Positions 6,999 through 14,236 of a stretch of DNA of 17,016 nucleotides are shown piece after piece. The stretch's first letter is position 1. The number at the start of each line of letters is the position of its first letter. Origin of the DNA: an uncultured Oscillospiraceae bacterium (lineage in GTDB: Bacteria > Bacillota > Clostridia > Oscillospirales > Oscillospiraceae); the NCBI GenBank assembly GCA_910587645.1, contig CAJUNA010000018.1, positions 1 through 17,016 of the forward strand, given 5' to 3'. Made by a program: the position numbers and the translations under genes. Under the pieces are notes generated by a model. That model was not told the DNA's origin, searched no databases, and worked only from the letters and a program-made list of their open reading frames with translations.

Positions 6999-8381
6999 TT
7001 ACTTTACAATTTCCGGTAGGGACGCGGCGGCGGCGGACTGGCCAACGCGGCGGAATTTCTCATCAGGGAGGGTGGGGTTGATCTGGGCTGCGATCTCCGG
7101 ATACTCGTCCGCCATTACTTCCTTGCAGGTGGCGAGAATCAAATCCCCACCCTTGCCAGACATCACGCGGCCCAGCAGCAGCACATGCTTAAAGTGATAC
7201 AGGTCAAAATAGAACGCCAAGGCGTGGGCCAAATAGACGCCGGTGGAACAATAAACATCCGCCGCCCGGGGGTCATCTTCAGCCATGAGCTTCTGAACAA
7301 CTTTCAGTTTTTCAGCGGGAGAGAGGGATTCCTCCAGTTCAATGCCTGCCCGGGGCGCCAGCTTAATAATGCCGTCCTGGGAGAAGTACTTCACGCCGCA
7401 GCCGATATCGCCGCTCCATTCGTCCCGCATAGCATCGGCTTGGGCATCCACGGGAACAAACGCCAGTTCGTTGAGCCAGCCGGTGATCCGGCCCTGGGGA
7501 TCCACGTAGCCTACGGCTTCGCTGGTACCCATAGCGATGCCCAGCACATTGTCCTCCTCCAGGCTCATGGCCCCGGCCAGCGCGGATACATCGCCATCGT
7601 TGGCCACCGCGTAAGGCACGCTGCCGAAGGTATCGGTGATGGCGCGGATGTAAATATCCTTCACTTTCTGATCAAAGAGATCCTTAGGAACCTGTAGGAA
7701 CAGGGAGGCATTCATGGTACGGTCATTGATGTACACGCCCGCCGAGCTGACGCCCACCGCATCCACCCGGGGCATATGCTCCGCAGCGGATTTCAGCGCC
7801 GCCACAATACCATCGTAGTGGTAGTCGGGATCGGAATTGGTTTTGGGGAACCACACCACCTCTTCGGAAAATACGCTCTCGCCGTCAATAACGGCGGACA
7901 CCTTCCGGTCAGACCCGCCCGCATCGAAGCCGATGCGGCAGCCGTCCAGATGGCGGCCAATGGCCTTGGGGCTGTCCTTGGCCTCGGGAAGCTTGTCGCA
8001 GGAGACGACTTCGAAGGGATGCTCGAACACGTTGGCCATATAGTCCCAGTCGAATTCCTGGCATCCGCCGGCGGAATAGGCTTCCTGTAAATAGGCGCGG
8101 ATATCCTCGCTGCCGCGGACATAGATTTTGAAGCCGCCCTTCATCCAGAGGATGGTTTTAATGAGCCGGTTGACATAATAGCAGTCCGCTTCCCGCATTT
8201 CCGGCGTACCGTGGATAAACGTCTCGCATACCGCCATCTCGCCACAGGAACGTTCCACAGCAAGGCCGATGGGCTGTTTGGCATCCTTCAAAAACGCCTG
8301 ATTGAACTTATAAAGAGGAATATAGCCGGGATCCAGTTTGGGGGAGTGCTTCAAAGTGACCTCAACGCCAAAACGGTTCAT
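6999..8381 (-). CDS. ROK-family sugar kinase-like protein with extra N-terminal domain
   Basis: A 460-residue protein, much longer than usual ROK kinases of about 300 residues. Residues about 149-455 look like the ROK actin-like fold: phosphate-1 loop GFDAGGSDRK (151-160), VGVSSAGV (209-216), ANDGDVSALAG (260-270, with D262 at the place of the catalytic aspartate) and phosphate-2 region GIAMGTSEAVGYV (281-293). The substrate/zinc ExGH motif reads ELAF (305-308), and no CxCGxxGC cysteine cluster is present (SGDIGCGVKYFS, 323-334). About 140 N-terminal residues precede the kinase domain; QPIGLAVERSCGEMAVCE (36-53) has the look of a second half-domain of the same fold. GGAGGT lies 8 bases before the ATG. 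Sitting divergently beside AGE epimerase, it is the candidate GlcNAc or ManNAc kinase. A regulatory or non-catalytic role is possible. Confidence 0.8.
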   Translation of the reverse strand: MNRFGVEVTLKHSPKLDPGYIPLYKFNQAFLKDAKQPIGLAVERSCGEMAVCETFIHGTPEMREADCYYVNRLIKTILWMKGGFKIYVRGSEDIRAYLQEAYSAGGCQEFDWDYMANVFEHPFEVVSCDKLPEAKDSPKAIGRHLDGCRIGFDAGGSDRKVSAVIDGESVFSEEVVWFPKTNSDPDYHYDGIVAALKSAAEHMPRVDAVGVSSAGVYINDRTMNASLFLQVPKDLFDQKVKDIYIRAITDTFGSVPYAVANDGDVSALAGAMSLEEDNVLGIAMGTSEAVGYVDPQGRITGWLNELAFVPVDAQADAMRDEWSGDIGCGVKYFSQDGIIKLAPRAGIELEESLSPAEKLKVVQKLMAEDDPRAADVYCSTGVYLAHALAFYFDLYHFKHVLLLGRVMSGKGGDLILATCKEVMADEYPEIAAQINPTLPDEKFRRVGQSAAAASLPEIVK

Positions 8382-8434
8382 AGTATCTTACCTCCATCAT
8401 TTAAAATCCCGCCGCGCGGGCTTCTCTCCCCGTT

Positions 8435-8463
8435 ATCATATCACGGGACGGGCCATCTGTCAC
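8435..8463 (-). promoter_or_regulatory. Promoter of the ROK-GDSL-yesL operon
   Basis: On the minus strand a -35 box GTGACA (8463-8458) and a -10 box TATGAT (8440-8435) are separated by exactly 17 bp. The start would be near 8428, giving a leader of about 45 bases before the ROK gene. It fires away from the epimerase promoter, and the shared operator lies about 46 bp upstream of this -35 box. Confidence 0.65.
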
Positions 8464-8508
8464 GCCTTTTCGTCAAAAAAGAGAAAAAAACTTTCGGAAA
8501 ATTTTCTG

Positions 8509-8526
8509 TTGAAAAATTGTTTTCAA
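8509..8526. promoter_or_regulatory. Predicted RpiR-type operator in the divergent promoter region
   Basis: TTGAAAAATTGTTTTCAA is a perfect 7-bp inverted repeat around a 4-nt centre. It covers the -35 box and half the spacer of the epimerase promoter, a position suited to repression. The core TTGAAA...TTTCAA recurs upstream of the solute-binding protein gene (10789-10805), and an RpiR-type regulator is encoded between the two sites. A nearby palindrome, GAAAATTTTC (8497-8506), may be an additional site. Assignment to the RpiR protein is inference. Confidence 0.55.
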
Positions 8527-8537
8527 TATGGTAGGAT
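8509..8537 (+). promoter_or_regulatory. Promoter of the epimerase-rpiR operon
   Basis: A -35 box TTGAAA (8509-8514) and a -10 box TAGGAT (8532-8537) are separated by 17 bp. The A/T-rich run immediately upstream (about 8472-8505) could act as an UP element. Expected start near 8544, leaving a leader of about 85 bases. The operator overlaps this promoter. Confidence 0.6.
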
Positions 8538-8627
8538 GGGACGGTAAGCTGTGGAAATTAACCAACGTGCGGCGCTGAAAAAGCGGAAACAACAGGAATT
8601 TTTCATAATAGAAAGGGGCGGATTGCC

Positions 8628-9830
8628 ATGGATCGTGAAAAATTGGAGCGCAGCCGCGCATGGCTGCGGGAGGAGCTGGACCGCTGTACAGCCTTCTGGC
8701 TCAAGTACGGCATGGATCCGGTGAACGGGGGCGTATACACCTGCCTGGACCGGAAGGGCGAGGTGTACTCCACTGACAAGAGCGTGTGGATGCAGGGGCG
8801 GTGCGGCTGGATATTTGCCCACCTATGCCACGTCTACGGCGTCAAACAGGAATGGCTGGATGCCAGCAAGAGCTGCCTGGATTTTATGGAGAAATACTGC
8901 ATCAACCGGGCGGCGGGAGACCGGATGTACTTCACTGTCACCGCCGGGGGCAAGCCCCTGCGCCAGCGGCGGTACTGCTTCTCGGAAGCCTTCTATTCCC
9001 TCGCCAACGCCGAGTACTACGGCGTCACCGGTGAGAAAGAATGCCTGGCCCGGGCGCGGCGGGCCTATGACCTCTATTGGGATCTGAACCATGGTATGGC
9101 GGATCCTACGGGCCTGGGACCCAAGACTATCCCGGAGACCCGTTCCGGCCGCTCCTTCGGCGGGCCAATGATTATCCTCAATGTCACCGGCGTACTGCTG
9201 CGGGTGGATCCGGAGCGCCGCGCCCTTTATGAAGAACGCGCCCAGCAGTGCGTGGACGAGATTTTCAAGTACCATGTAAAGCCTGAGCTGAAATGCGTCC
9301 TGGAAAATGTGGATCCTGACGGATCTCCCCGTCTATACCACACCGAGGGCCGCACGGTGAATCCTGGCCACGACATCGAGGGGGCCTGGTTCCTGCTGGA
9401 ACACGCCCAGCGCACCGGGGACAAGGCGCTGGTAGGCAAGGCCGCCGAAATTTTCGACTGGGCCATTGCCGCCGGATGGGACGATGAATACGGCGGACTG
9501 CTGTACTTCACCGACTGCCTGGGCAAACCGCCGGAAGCCTATGAGCATGACATGAAGCTGTGGTGGCCCCACAATGAGATTTTGATTGCCTCCAGCATGC
9601 TCTACCGGGATACTGGGGATGGGAAGTATCTGGACTGGTTCTGGAAAACGGAGGATTATTGCAAGGAGCACTTCGCCGACCCGGAGTACGGCGAGTGGTA
9701 CGGCTATCTCCGCCGGGACGGCAAGCCCACTATGCCCTCCACCAAAGGCTCCACCTTCAAGGGCCCCTTCCACGTGCCCCGCTCTCTCATCATGGCCGAG
9801 CAGGTCTTGGGGGAGATCCTGGCGAGATGA
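8628..9830 (+). CDS. N-acylglucosamine 2-epimerase (AGE family)
   Basis: A 400-residue (alpha/alpha)6-barrel epimerase interconverting N-acetylmannosamine and N-acetylglucosamine. Length and motifs match the AGE/renin-binding-protein family: WMQGRCGW (54-61, with the substrate arginine R58), NPGHDIEGAW (245-254, catalytic H248), KLWWPHNE (310-317) and KGPFHVPR (378-385, catalytic H382). Acting on unphosphorylated sugar, it would take ManNAc released by NanA and make GlcNAc, ready for a kinase. AAGGGG lies upstream of the ATG. It is the first gene of the plus-strand arm, followed 36 bases later by the rpiR-type gene, and its promoter carries the predicted operator. Related members of the family act on cellobiose or mannose, but those rarely sit beside nanA, so ManNAc/GlcNAc is the preferred substrate. 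Confidence 0.92.
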   Translation: MDREKLERSRAWLREELDRCTAFWLKYGMDPVNGGVYTCLDRKGEVYSTDKSVWMQGRCGWIFAHLCHVYGVKQEWLDASKSCLDFMEKYCINRAAGDRMYFTVTAGGKPLRQRRYCFSEAFYSLANAEYYGVTGEKECLARARRAYDLYWDLNHGMADPTGLGPKTIPETRSGRSFGGPMIILNVTGVLLRVDPERRALYEERAQQCVDEIFKYHVKPELKCVLENVDPDGSPRLYHTEGRTVNPGHDIEGAWFLLEHAQRTGDKALVGKAAEIFDWAIAAGWDDEYGGLLYFTDCLGKPPEAYEHDMKLWWPHNEILIASSMLYRDTGDGKYLDWFWKTEDYCKEHFADPEYGEWYGYLRRDGKPTMPSTKGSTFKGPFHVPRSLIMAEQVLGEILAR

Positions 9831-9866
9831 CCGCGCGGCATGGTTCGCGCCGGAAAGGAGCGGACT

Positions 9867-10727
9867 ATGCCGGAAAACGATATTTTTGAGAGAATCAGCA
9901 ATGCTTACTACCATCTGACTGCCGCTGAAAAAAAAGTAGCTGACTATGTGGTTGCCCGCCAGCGGGATACCCAGTATATGTCCATTTCTGAGCTGGCAGA
10001 GGCCTGCGGCGTGGCGGAGGCCACCATCTCCCGGTTTGCCAAACGTCTGGGATGCAAGGGATACAACGCCTTTAAGCTGGCGGTGGCAAATTCCATCGCC
10101 GGACGCAGCGCCGGGGTGGGCAACCCCCTGTCCGGAGAGGTGCGGGCGGAGGACAGCGTCTCCGATATGTGCCAGAAGCTTTTTGCCGCTGAACTGGACG
10201 CCATGGAACAGACTATGGCTTTGCTGCGGCCGGAAGCCGTCACCACCGCCGGGGACTTGCTGGAAAAGGCCGGGAAGGTGCTGTGCATGGGCCAGGGCGG
10301 TTCCATGGTGATGGCGCAGGAAGCGGCTCATCTGTTTTCCACCGCCTTCGGCAAGTATTTTCCCATATGCGACTCCCATATGCAGACCATTGCCGCCGCT
10401 CAACTGGGGCCTGGGGACGTGATTTTATACATCTCCTACTCTGGGGCCACCCGGGATTTGCTGGAGATTGCCCACCTGGCCCGGGCACGGGGGGCGGAGC
10501 TGATCCTGATTACCCGGTTCCCCAAATCCCCCGGCGCATCCCTTGCCAGCGTGGTTCTGCAATGCGGCACCAACGAAAGCCCCCTGCAAATGGGCTCTGT
10601 AGCGGCGCGGGTAGCCATCATCTTCGTATTGGATGTGCTGTTCTCCGAGGTGTGCCGCCGGGATCTGGACAGGTGCCGCGCCAAGCGGAGAGAGGTAGCC
10701 GATGCGTTGTCGGAAAAGCACATATAG
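9867..10727 (+). CDS. MurR/RpiR-family transcriptional regulator (NanR-like)
   Basis: A 286-residue DNA-binding regulator. The N-terminal RpiR helix-turn-helix spans about 1-78, with MSISELAEACGVAEATISRF (38-57) as the core and RLGCKGYNAFK (60-70) after it. The C-terminal SIS domain (about 125-260) binds phosphosugars or amino sugars; YISYSGATRDLLE (188-200) and ESPLQMGSV (237-245) are typical. I chose the ATG at 9867 because AAAGGAG lies about 7 bases upstream; the in-frame ATG at 9840 has no site. It follows the epimerase gene and precedes the transport genes. RpiR-type NanR proteins control sialic acid genes in several bacteria and respond to ManNAc-6-phosphate or a related sugar; here the ligand is unknown. 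Likely targets are the two TTGAAA-N5/6-TTTCAA repeats flanking this block. Confidence 0.92.
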   Translation: MPENDIFERISNAYYHLTAAEKKVADYVVARQRDTQYMSISELAEACGVAEATISRFAKRLGCKGYNAFKLAVANSIAGRSAGVGNPLSGEVRAEDSVSDMCQKLFAAELDAMEQTMALLRPEAVTTAGDLLEKAGKVLCMGQGGSMVMAQEAAHLFSTAFGKYFPICDSHMQTIAAAQLGPGDVILYISYSGATRDLLEIAHLARARGAELILITRFPKSPGASLASVVLQCGTNESPLQMGSVAARVAIIFVLDVLFSEVCRRDLDRCRAKRREVADALSEKHI

Positions 10728-10782
10728 TGTCGAAATTGATTGTGCAAAATCACGAACGGGTGGAGAAAAAATCCGAAATAGG

Positions 10783-10811
10783 AGTTTTTTGAAAATTTCT
10801 TTCAAAAAACT
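10783..10811. promoter_or_regulatory. Predicted RpiR-type operator upstream of the transport operon
   Basis: A perfect 12-bp inverted repeat: AGTTTTTTGAAA (10783-10794) and TTTCAAAAAACT (10800-10811) around ATTTC. It ends one base before the -35 box of the transport promoter. Its core TTGAAA-N5-TTTCAA (10789-10805) matches the repeat at 8509-8526 except for a one-base shorter spacer. On RNA it could form a hairpin, but no GC-rich stem or following T run supports a terminator, so an operator is the better reading. Confidence 0.6.
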
Positions 10812-10812
10812 A

Positions 10813-10841
10813 TTGACTTCTTGCACAGTTTTTAGTACGAT
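10813..10841 (+). promoter_or_regulatory. Promoter of the sialic acid transport and lyase operon
   Basis: A -35 box TTGACT (10813-10818) and a -10 box TACGAT (10836-10841) are separated by exactly 17 bp. Transcription would start near 10848, giving a leader of about 65 bases before the binding protein gene. The predicted operator abuts the -35 box on its upstream side. Confidence 0.65.
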
Positions 10842-10911
10842 GCACCTAGGCAAAACCATCGCATTTTCCATATTGCCTAATTTAGGAGAACATTTGTTAA
10901 GGAGGATCAAC

Positions 10912-12297
10912 ATGAAATTGAAGAAAGTACTTGCACTCGTACTGGCAATGGTCATGACCATTGCTCTTGTTGCCTGCGGCAACAAGAACGACCCTGCCCC
11001 CTCTACCCCCGATCCCGCCCCCAGCACCACCCCCGATGAGAACAAGGCCCCCGATTCTGAGCCGGCGGCCGACCCGGCCGGCGCCACCGAGATCAGCCTG
11101 TGGGTGTACCCCGTTGGCGGATGGGGTGACGAGGCCAAGGTCAAGGAACTGACCGATGCCTTCACCGCTGAAACCAATATTGCGGTTAAGGTTGAGTACC
11201 TGGCTTATGCCGATGGCGATGACAAGGTCAACGCCGCCCTCTCTGCCGGCGAAGCGCCTGACCTGATTCTGGAAGGGCCTGAGCGTCTGGTCGCCAACTG
11301 GGGCGCCAACGGCCACATGGTGGATCTGTCCGACATGCTGGACGACACCGACAAGAGCGAGCTGATTGAAGCCGCCCTCACCCCCTGCATCAACGCCGCC
11401 GGCGAGATGTACGAGTACCCCATGTGCATGACCGCCCACTGTATGGCCATCAACCTGGACGCTTTTAAAGAAGCCGGCGCTGACCAGTACGTGGATCTGA
11501 CCACCCACACCTGGTCTACCGAGAACTTCTTCAAGGCCATTGATGCCCTTTACGCCCACTACGGCCAGACCGTGGCTGCTGTATTCTGCGCAGGCCAGGG
11601 CGGCGACCAGGGCACCCGTGCGCTGGTGAACAACCTCTATGGCGGTACATACACCAACGCCGACCACACCGCTTATACTTGGGACGATCCTAAGAACGTC
11701 CAGGCCCTCACCGAGCTGCGCGATGCCCAGGGCATTGATTATGACGCTTCCCTGGCTGGCGGCGATGAGATCACCAAGTTCTATCAGGGCGTTCTGAAGA
11801 TGGCCTTCTGCTGGAACAGCGCCCAGCAGCTCAATCCTAACTCTGCCAACACCGGCGAGGGCAAGACCGTCACCGGCGAGGAGATCGTTTACATGAACTT
11901 CCCCACGCCCGATGGCAGCCCCGCTGAACTGTGCGGCGGCATCTGGGGCTTCGGTATCTTTGACAGCAAGGATCAGGCCCGCATCGACGCTTCCAAGCAG
12001 TTCATCAAGTTCATGTGCGATTCCGCCCATACTGCGGACGCTGTTGCGGCTTCTACCTTCTTTGCCGCCCGTACCGCCGCCGAGGGCACTGACCTGAGCA
12101 AGATCTTTGACAGCGAGCTGCTCAACGAGTACGCTTCCCTGATGCTCCCCAACCTGGGCGACTACTACAACGTCATCAAGGGCTGGGCCGCTCAGCGTAC
12201 CGAGTGGTGGAACATGCTCCAGAAGATTGGCGCCGGTGAGGATGTCAACGCTTCTATCGCCACCCACATGGCAGCTGCCAACGCTGCCGCCCAGTAA
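10912..12297 (+). CDS. ABC transporter solute-binding lipoprotein, probable sialic acid receptor
   Basis: A 461-residue extracellular substrate-binding protein of the CUT1 (family 1) sugar type. MKLKKVLALVLAMVMTIALV is a lipoprotein signal peptide with lipobox LVAC, so C22 is lipidated; a Pro/Ala/Asp-rich linker (about 24-58) follows. The mature fold begins with EISLWVYPVGG and includes APDLILEG and the hinge-type segments typical of this group (MAFCWNSAQQ, GGIWGFGIF). It would capture the sugar at the membrane and deliver it to the two permeases. AAGGAGG sits 6 bases before the ATG at 10912. It is the first gene of the transport operon. The sialic acid assignment comes from nanA, the mutarotase and the epimerase sharing the locus; the sequence itself shows only a CUT1 sugar receptor. 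Confidence 0.88.
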   Translation: MKLKKVLALVLAMVMTIALVACGNKNDPAPSTPDPAPSTTPDENKAPDSEPAADPAGATEISLWVYPVGGWGDEAKVKELTDAFTAETNIAVKVEYLAYADGDDKVNAALSAGEAPDLILEGPERLVANWGANGHMVDLSDMLDDTDKSELIEAALTPCINAAGEMYEYPMCMTAHCMAINLDAFKEAGADQYVDLTTHTWSTENFFKAIDALYAHYGQTVAAVFCAGQGGDQGTRALVNNLYGGTYTNADHTAYTWDDPKNVQALTELRDAQGIDYDASLAGGDEITKFYQGVLKMAFCWNSAQQLNPNSANTGEGKTVTGEEIVYMNFPTPDGSPAELCGGIWGFGIFDSKDQARIDASKQFIKFMCDSAHTADAVAASTFFAARTAAEGTDLSKIFDSELLNEYASLMLPNLGDYYNVIKGWAAQRTEWWNMLQKIGAGEDVNASIATHMAAANAAAQ

Positions 12298-12335
12298 TGA
12301 ATAGCCCACTGCAAAAACGTAGTTAAACGGGTTTG

Positions 12336-12383
12336 CGCGCCCTTCCACCGCAGCAACTTGCGCGGAGGAAGGGCGCGTTTTTT
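12336..12383 (+). terminator. Intra-operon hairpin terminator between receptor and permease genes
   Basis: A perfect 11-bp GC-rich stem (CGCGCCCTTCC at 12336-12346, GGAAGGGCGCG at 12367-12377) is followed by six T (12378-12383). The 20-nt loop can itself pair weakly. It lies 38 bp after the binding protein stop and 31 bp before the first permease. Such hairpins commonly give more receptor mRNA than permease mRNA by partial termination or 3' end protection. Confidence 0.75.
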
Positions 12384-12414
12384 CTTCCGGTTTTGAGAGA
12401 GAGGAGTGTTGAAC

Positions 12415-13335
12415 TTGGCTAAACAACCGCAATCCAAAATGAGCCGGGCGCTCCAGCGGCGTGAGAACGTTGCGGGGTATCTCTTCATGCTGCCCAGTCT
12501 CATCTTTTTCCTCGGGTTCGTCGTGATCCCCATGTTCATCTGCATCGGCTACAGTATGACCGATGCTACCATGCACCAAAAAACCGCAACCAACTTCATC
12601 TTCTTCGAGAACTTTATCACGTTGTTCCAAGACGAGGTGTTCTTGAAGGGCTTATGGAACACCTTTATTATCGTAATTGTCAGCGTCCCGGCGGTGTGCG
12701 CCTTCTCCCTGTGGGTGTCCTCCGCGATTTATAAGCTGAACGGGCCGCTGCTGTCCGCTTTCCGCTGCATCTTCTATCTGCCTGTGGTTACCGGCTCCGT
12801 GGCGGTTACCGTGGTCTGGAAGTGGATGTATGACAACTACACCGGCATCCTCAACTCCGCCCTGACCAACATGGGCATTCTGGAGAAGGGCATTAACTGG
12901 CTGGGCGACCCTAAGACGGCGCTGTGGTGCATCATCCTCATCCTATTTACCACCTCCGTAGGCCAGCCCATCGTACTGTATGTCTCCGCCCTGGGCAACG
13001 TAGACCAGACCTTGGTGGAAGCCGCCCAGGTAGACGGCGCTACAGACCTCCAGGTTTTCTGGAAGGTCAAGTGGGCGCAGATGATGCCCACTACCCTGTA
13101 CATCCTGGTCATTACCACCATCAACTCCTTCCAGTGTTTCGCCCTGATCCAATTGCTGACCCAGGGCGGCCCCAACCATGCTACGGATACGGTGATGTAC
13201 TATATTTACTACACCGCGTTCAAGCTCACCGAGCAGGCGGGGCATTTCGGCTACGCCAACGCCATGGGCGTAGTGCTTGCCATCTTCATCGGCCTGCTGT
13301 CCGCTCTCCAGTTCAAGCTGGCGAAAGAAAAGTAA
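12415..13335 (+). CDS. Sugar ABC transporter permease (first subunit, MalF-like)
   Basis: A 306-residue CUT1 membrane permease with six main hydrophobic segments (near 19-48, 79-103, 113-137, 168-193, 224-247 and 281-301). The cytoplasmic EAA loop that contacts the ATPase is EAAQVDGATDLQVFWKVKWA (202-221). I favour a TTG start at 12415 because GAGGAG (12401-12406) lies 8 bases upstream; the in-frame GTG at 12406 overlaps that ribosome site and the TTG at 12409 is too close. It pairs with the downstream permease to form the channel. No ATP-binding subunit is encoded in this window, as is usual for CUT1 systems that share a general MsmK/MsmX-type ATPase. The substrate is probably sialic acid by context. 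Confidence 0.9.
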   Translation: MAKQPQSKMSRALQRRENVAGYLFMLPSLIFFLGFVVIPMFICIGYSMTDATMHQKTATNFIFFENFITLFQDEVFLKGLWNTFIIVIVSVPAVCAFSLWVSSAIYKLNGPLLSAFRCIFYLPVVTGSVAVTVVWKWMYDNYTGILNSALTNMGILEKGINWLGDPKTALWCIILILFTTSVGQPIVLYVSALGNVDQTLVEAAQVDGATDLQVFWKVKWAQMMPTTLYILVITTINSFQCFALIQLLTQGGPNHATDTVMYYIYYTAFKLTEQAGHFGYANAMGVVLAIFIGLLSALQFKLAKEK

Positions 13336-13347
13336 GGGGGTGCGAAT

Positions 13348-14232
13348 ATGAAAATTCAAAATCCGCGCAGCCGCGCCTATAAGATTTTCTCTATTATCGT
13401 CCTGGTGGTTCTGGCTATTCTCTTCCTGTTCCCCCTGTACTGGATCATCACCGGCGCGTTCAAGCCCGCTGTGGACATCTACAATTCCAAGCCGGTCTGG
13501 TGGCCCACGGAATGGGTGACCACCAACTTCCAAAACCTGTTCAAGAAGCGCACCGCGCCGCTGTTCTCCTTTTTCGGGCTGGAAGGCCCTGTAGCCCCCG
13601 GCGCCTTCCGCTGGCTGATTAACTCGGTGTTTATGGCGGTCATGGCGATGATCCTCACCTGCATCACCGCCGCTATGGCAGGCTACGCGCTGGCGAAGAA
13701 GCGGTTTATGGGCCGCGCGCTGCTGTTCTCCCTGATCGTGTGCGCCATGGCTTTGCCCAAGCAGGTCATCCTTATCCCCCTGCTCAAGGAGATGTCCGCC
13801 CTGAAGCTGTATGATACGCTGTGGGCGGTAATTTTCCCAACGGTAGGCTGGCCTTTCGGCGTATTCCTGATGAAGCAGTTTTCCGAGGGCATTCCGGGAG
13901 AAATCCTGGAAGCCACCCGTATTGACGGCGCCAGCGAGGCCAAGACCTTCGTCACCGTCGTACTGCCCATGGTAAAGCCGGGCATCGGTGCGCTGGCGAT
14001 CTTTACCTTCATCAACTCCTGGAACGACTACTTCATGCAGTTGGTCATGCTGGCCAGCGGTGAGAATTACACCATTTCCCTGGGTATCGCCACCCTCCAG
14101 GCGGAGACCACCATTGACAAGGGTCTTCTGATGGCAGGCGCGGCGCTGGCGTCCATTCCCATTATCACGGTGTTCCTGATTTTCCAGAAGTACTTTACCC
14201 AGGGCATCACTATGGGCGCAGTGAAGGGGTAA
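13348..14232 (+). CDS. Sugar ABC transporter permease (second subunit, MalG-like)
   Basis: A 294-residue CUT1 permease. An N-terminal membrane segment (about 12-36) with FPLYWIITGAFK (28-39) is characteristic of MalG-type subunits. The core membrane region runs from about 88 to 283, and the EAA loop is EATRIDGASEAKTFVTVVLP (188-207). It ends with the typical TQGITMGAVKG tail. AAGGGGG lies upstream of the ATG, 12 bases after the previous stop. Together with the preceding permease it forms the membrane channel for the lipoprotein receptor. The next gene starts 4 bases after its stop, so transport and catabolic genes are tightly coupled. Confidence 0.92.
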   Translation: MKIQNPRSRAYKIFSIIVLVVLAILFLFPLYWIITGAFKPAVDIYNSKPVWWPTEWVTTNFQNLFKKRTAPLFSFFGLEGPVAPGAFRWLINSVFMAVMAMILTCITAAMAGYALAKKRFMGRALLFSLIVCAMALPKQVILIPLLKEMSALKLYDTLWAVIFPTVGWPFGVFLMKQFSEGIPGEILEATRIDGASEAKTFVTVVLPMVKPGIGALAIFTFINSWNDYFMQLVMLASGENYTISLGIATLQAETTIDKGLLMAGAALASIPIITVFLIFQKYFTQGITMGAVKG

Positions 14233-14236
14233 CGCC

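Noticed and set aside
10790..10804. TGAAA-N5-TTTCA as a CcpA catabolite (cre) site.
   Set aside because: It lacks the central CG and the cre spacing, and the similar repeat at 8509-8526 has a different centre, so an RpiR operator fits better. Weak catabolite control cannot be excluded.
10702..10911. An in-frame 70-codon upstream extension of the solute-binding protein overlapping the end of rpiR.
   Set aside because: It would run through the operator and promoter and hide the signal peptide; the ATG at 10912 has a strong ribosome site and begins a textbook lipoprotein signal.
10897..12630. A 577-codon open frame on the minus strand opposite the solute-binding protein gene.
   Set aside because: It is the antisense shadow of a clear lipoprotein gene in GC-rich sequence, gives Gly/Val-rich protein without known motifs, and lacks a ribosome site.
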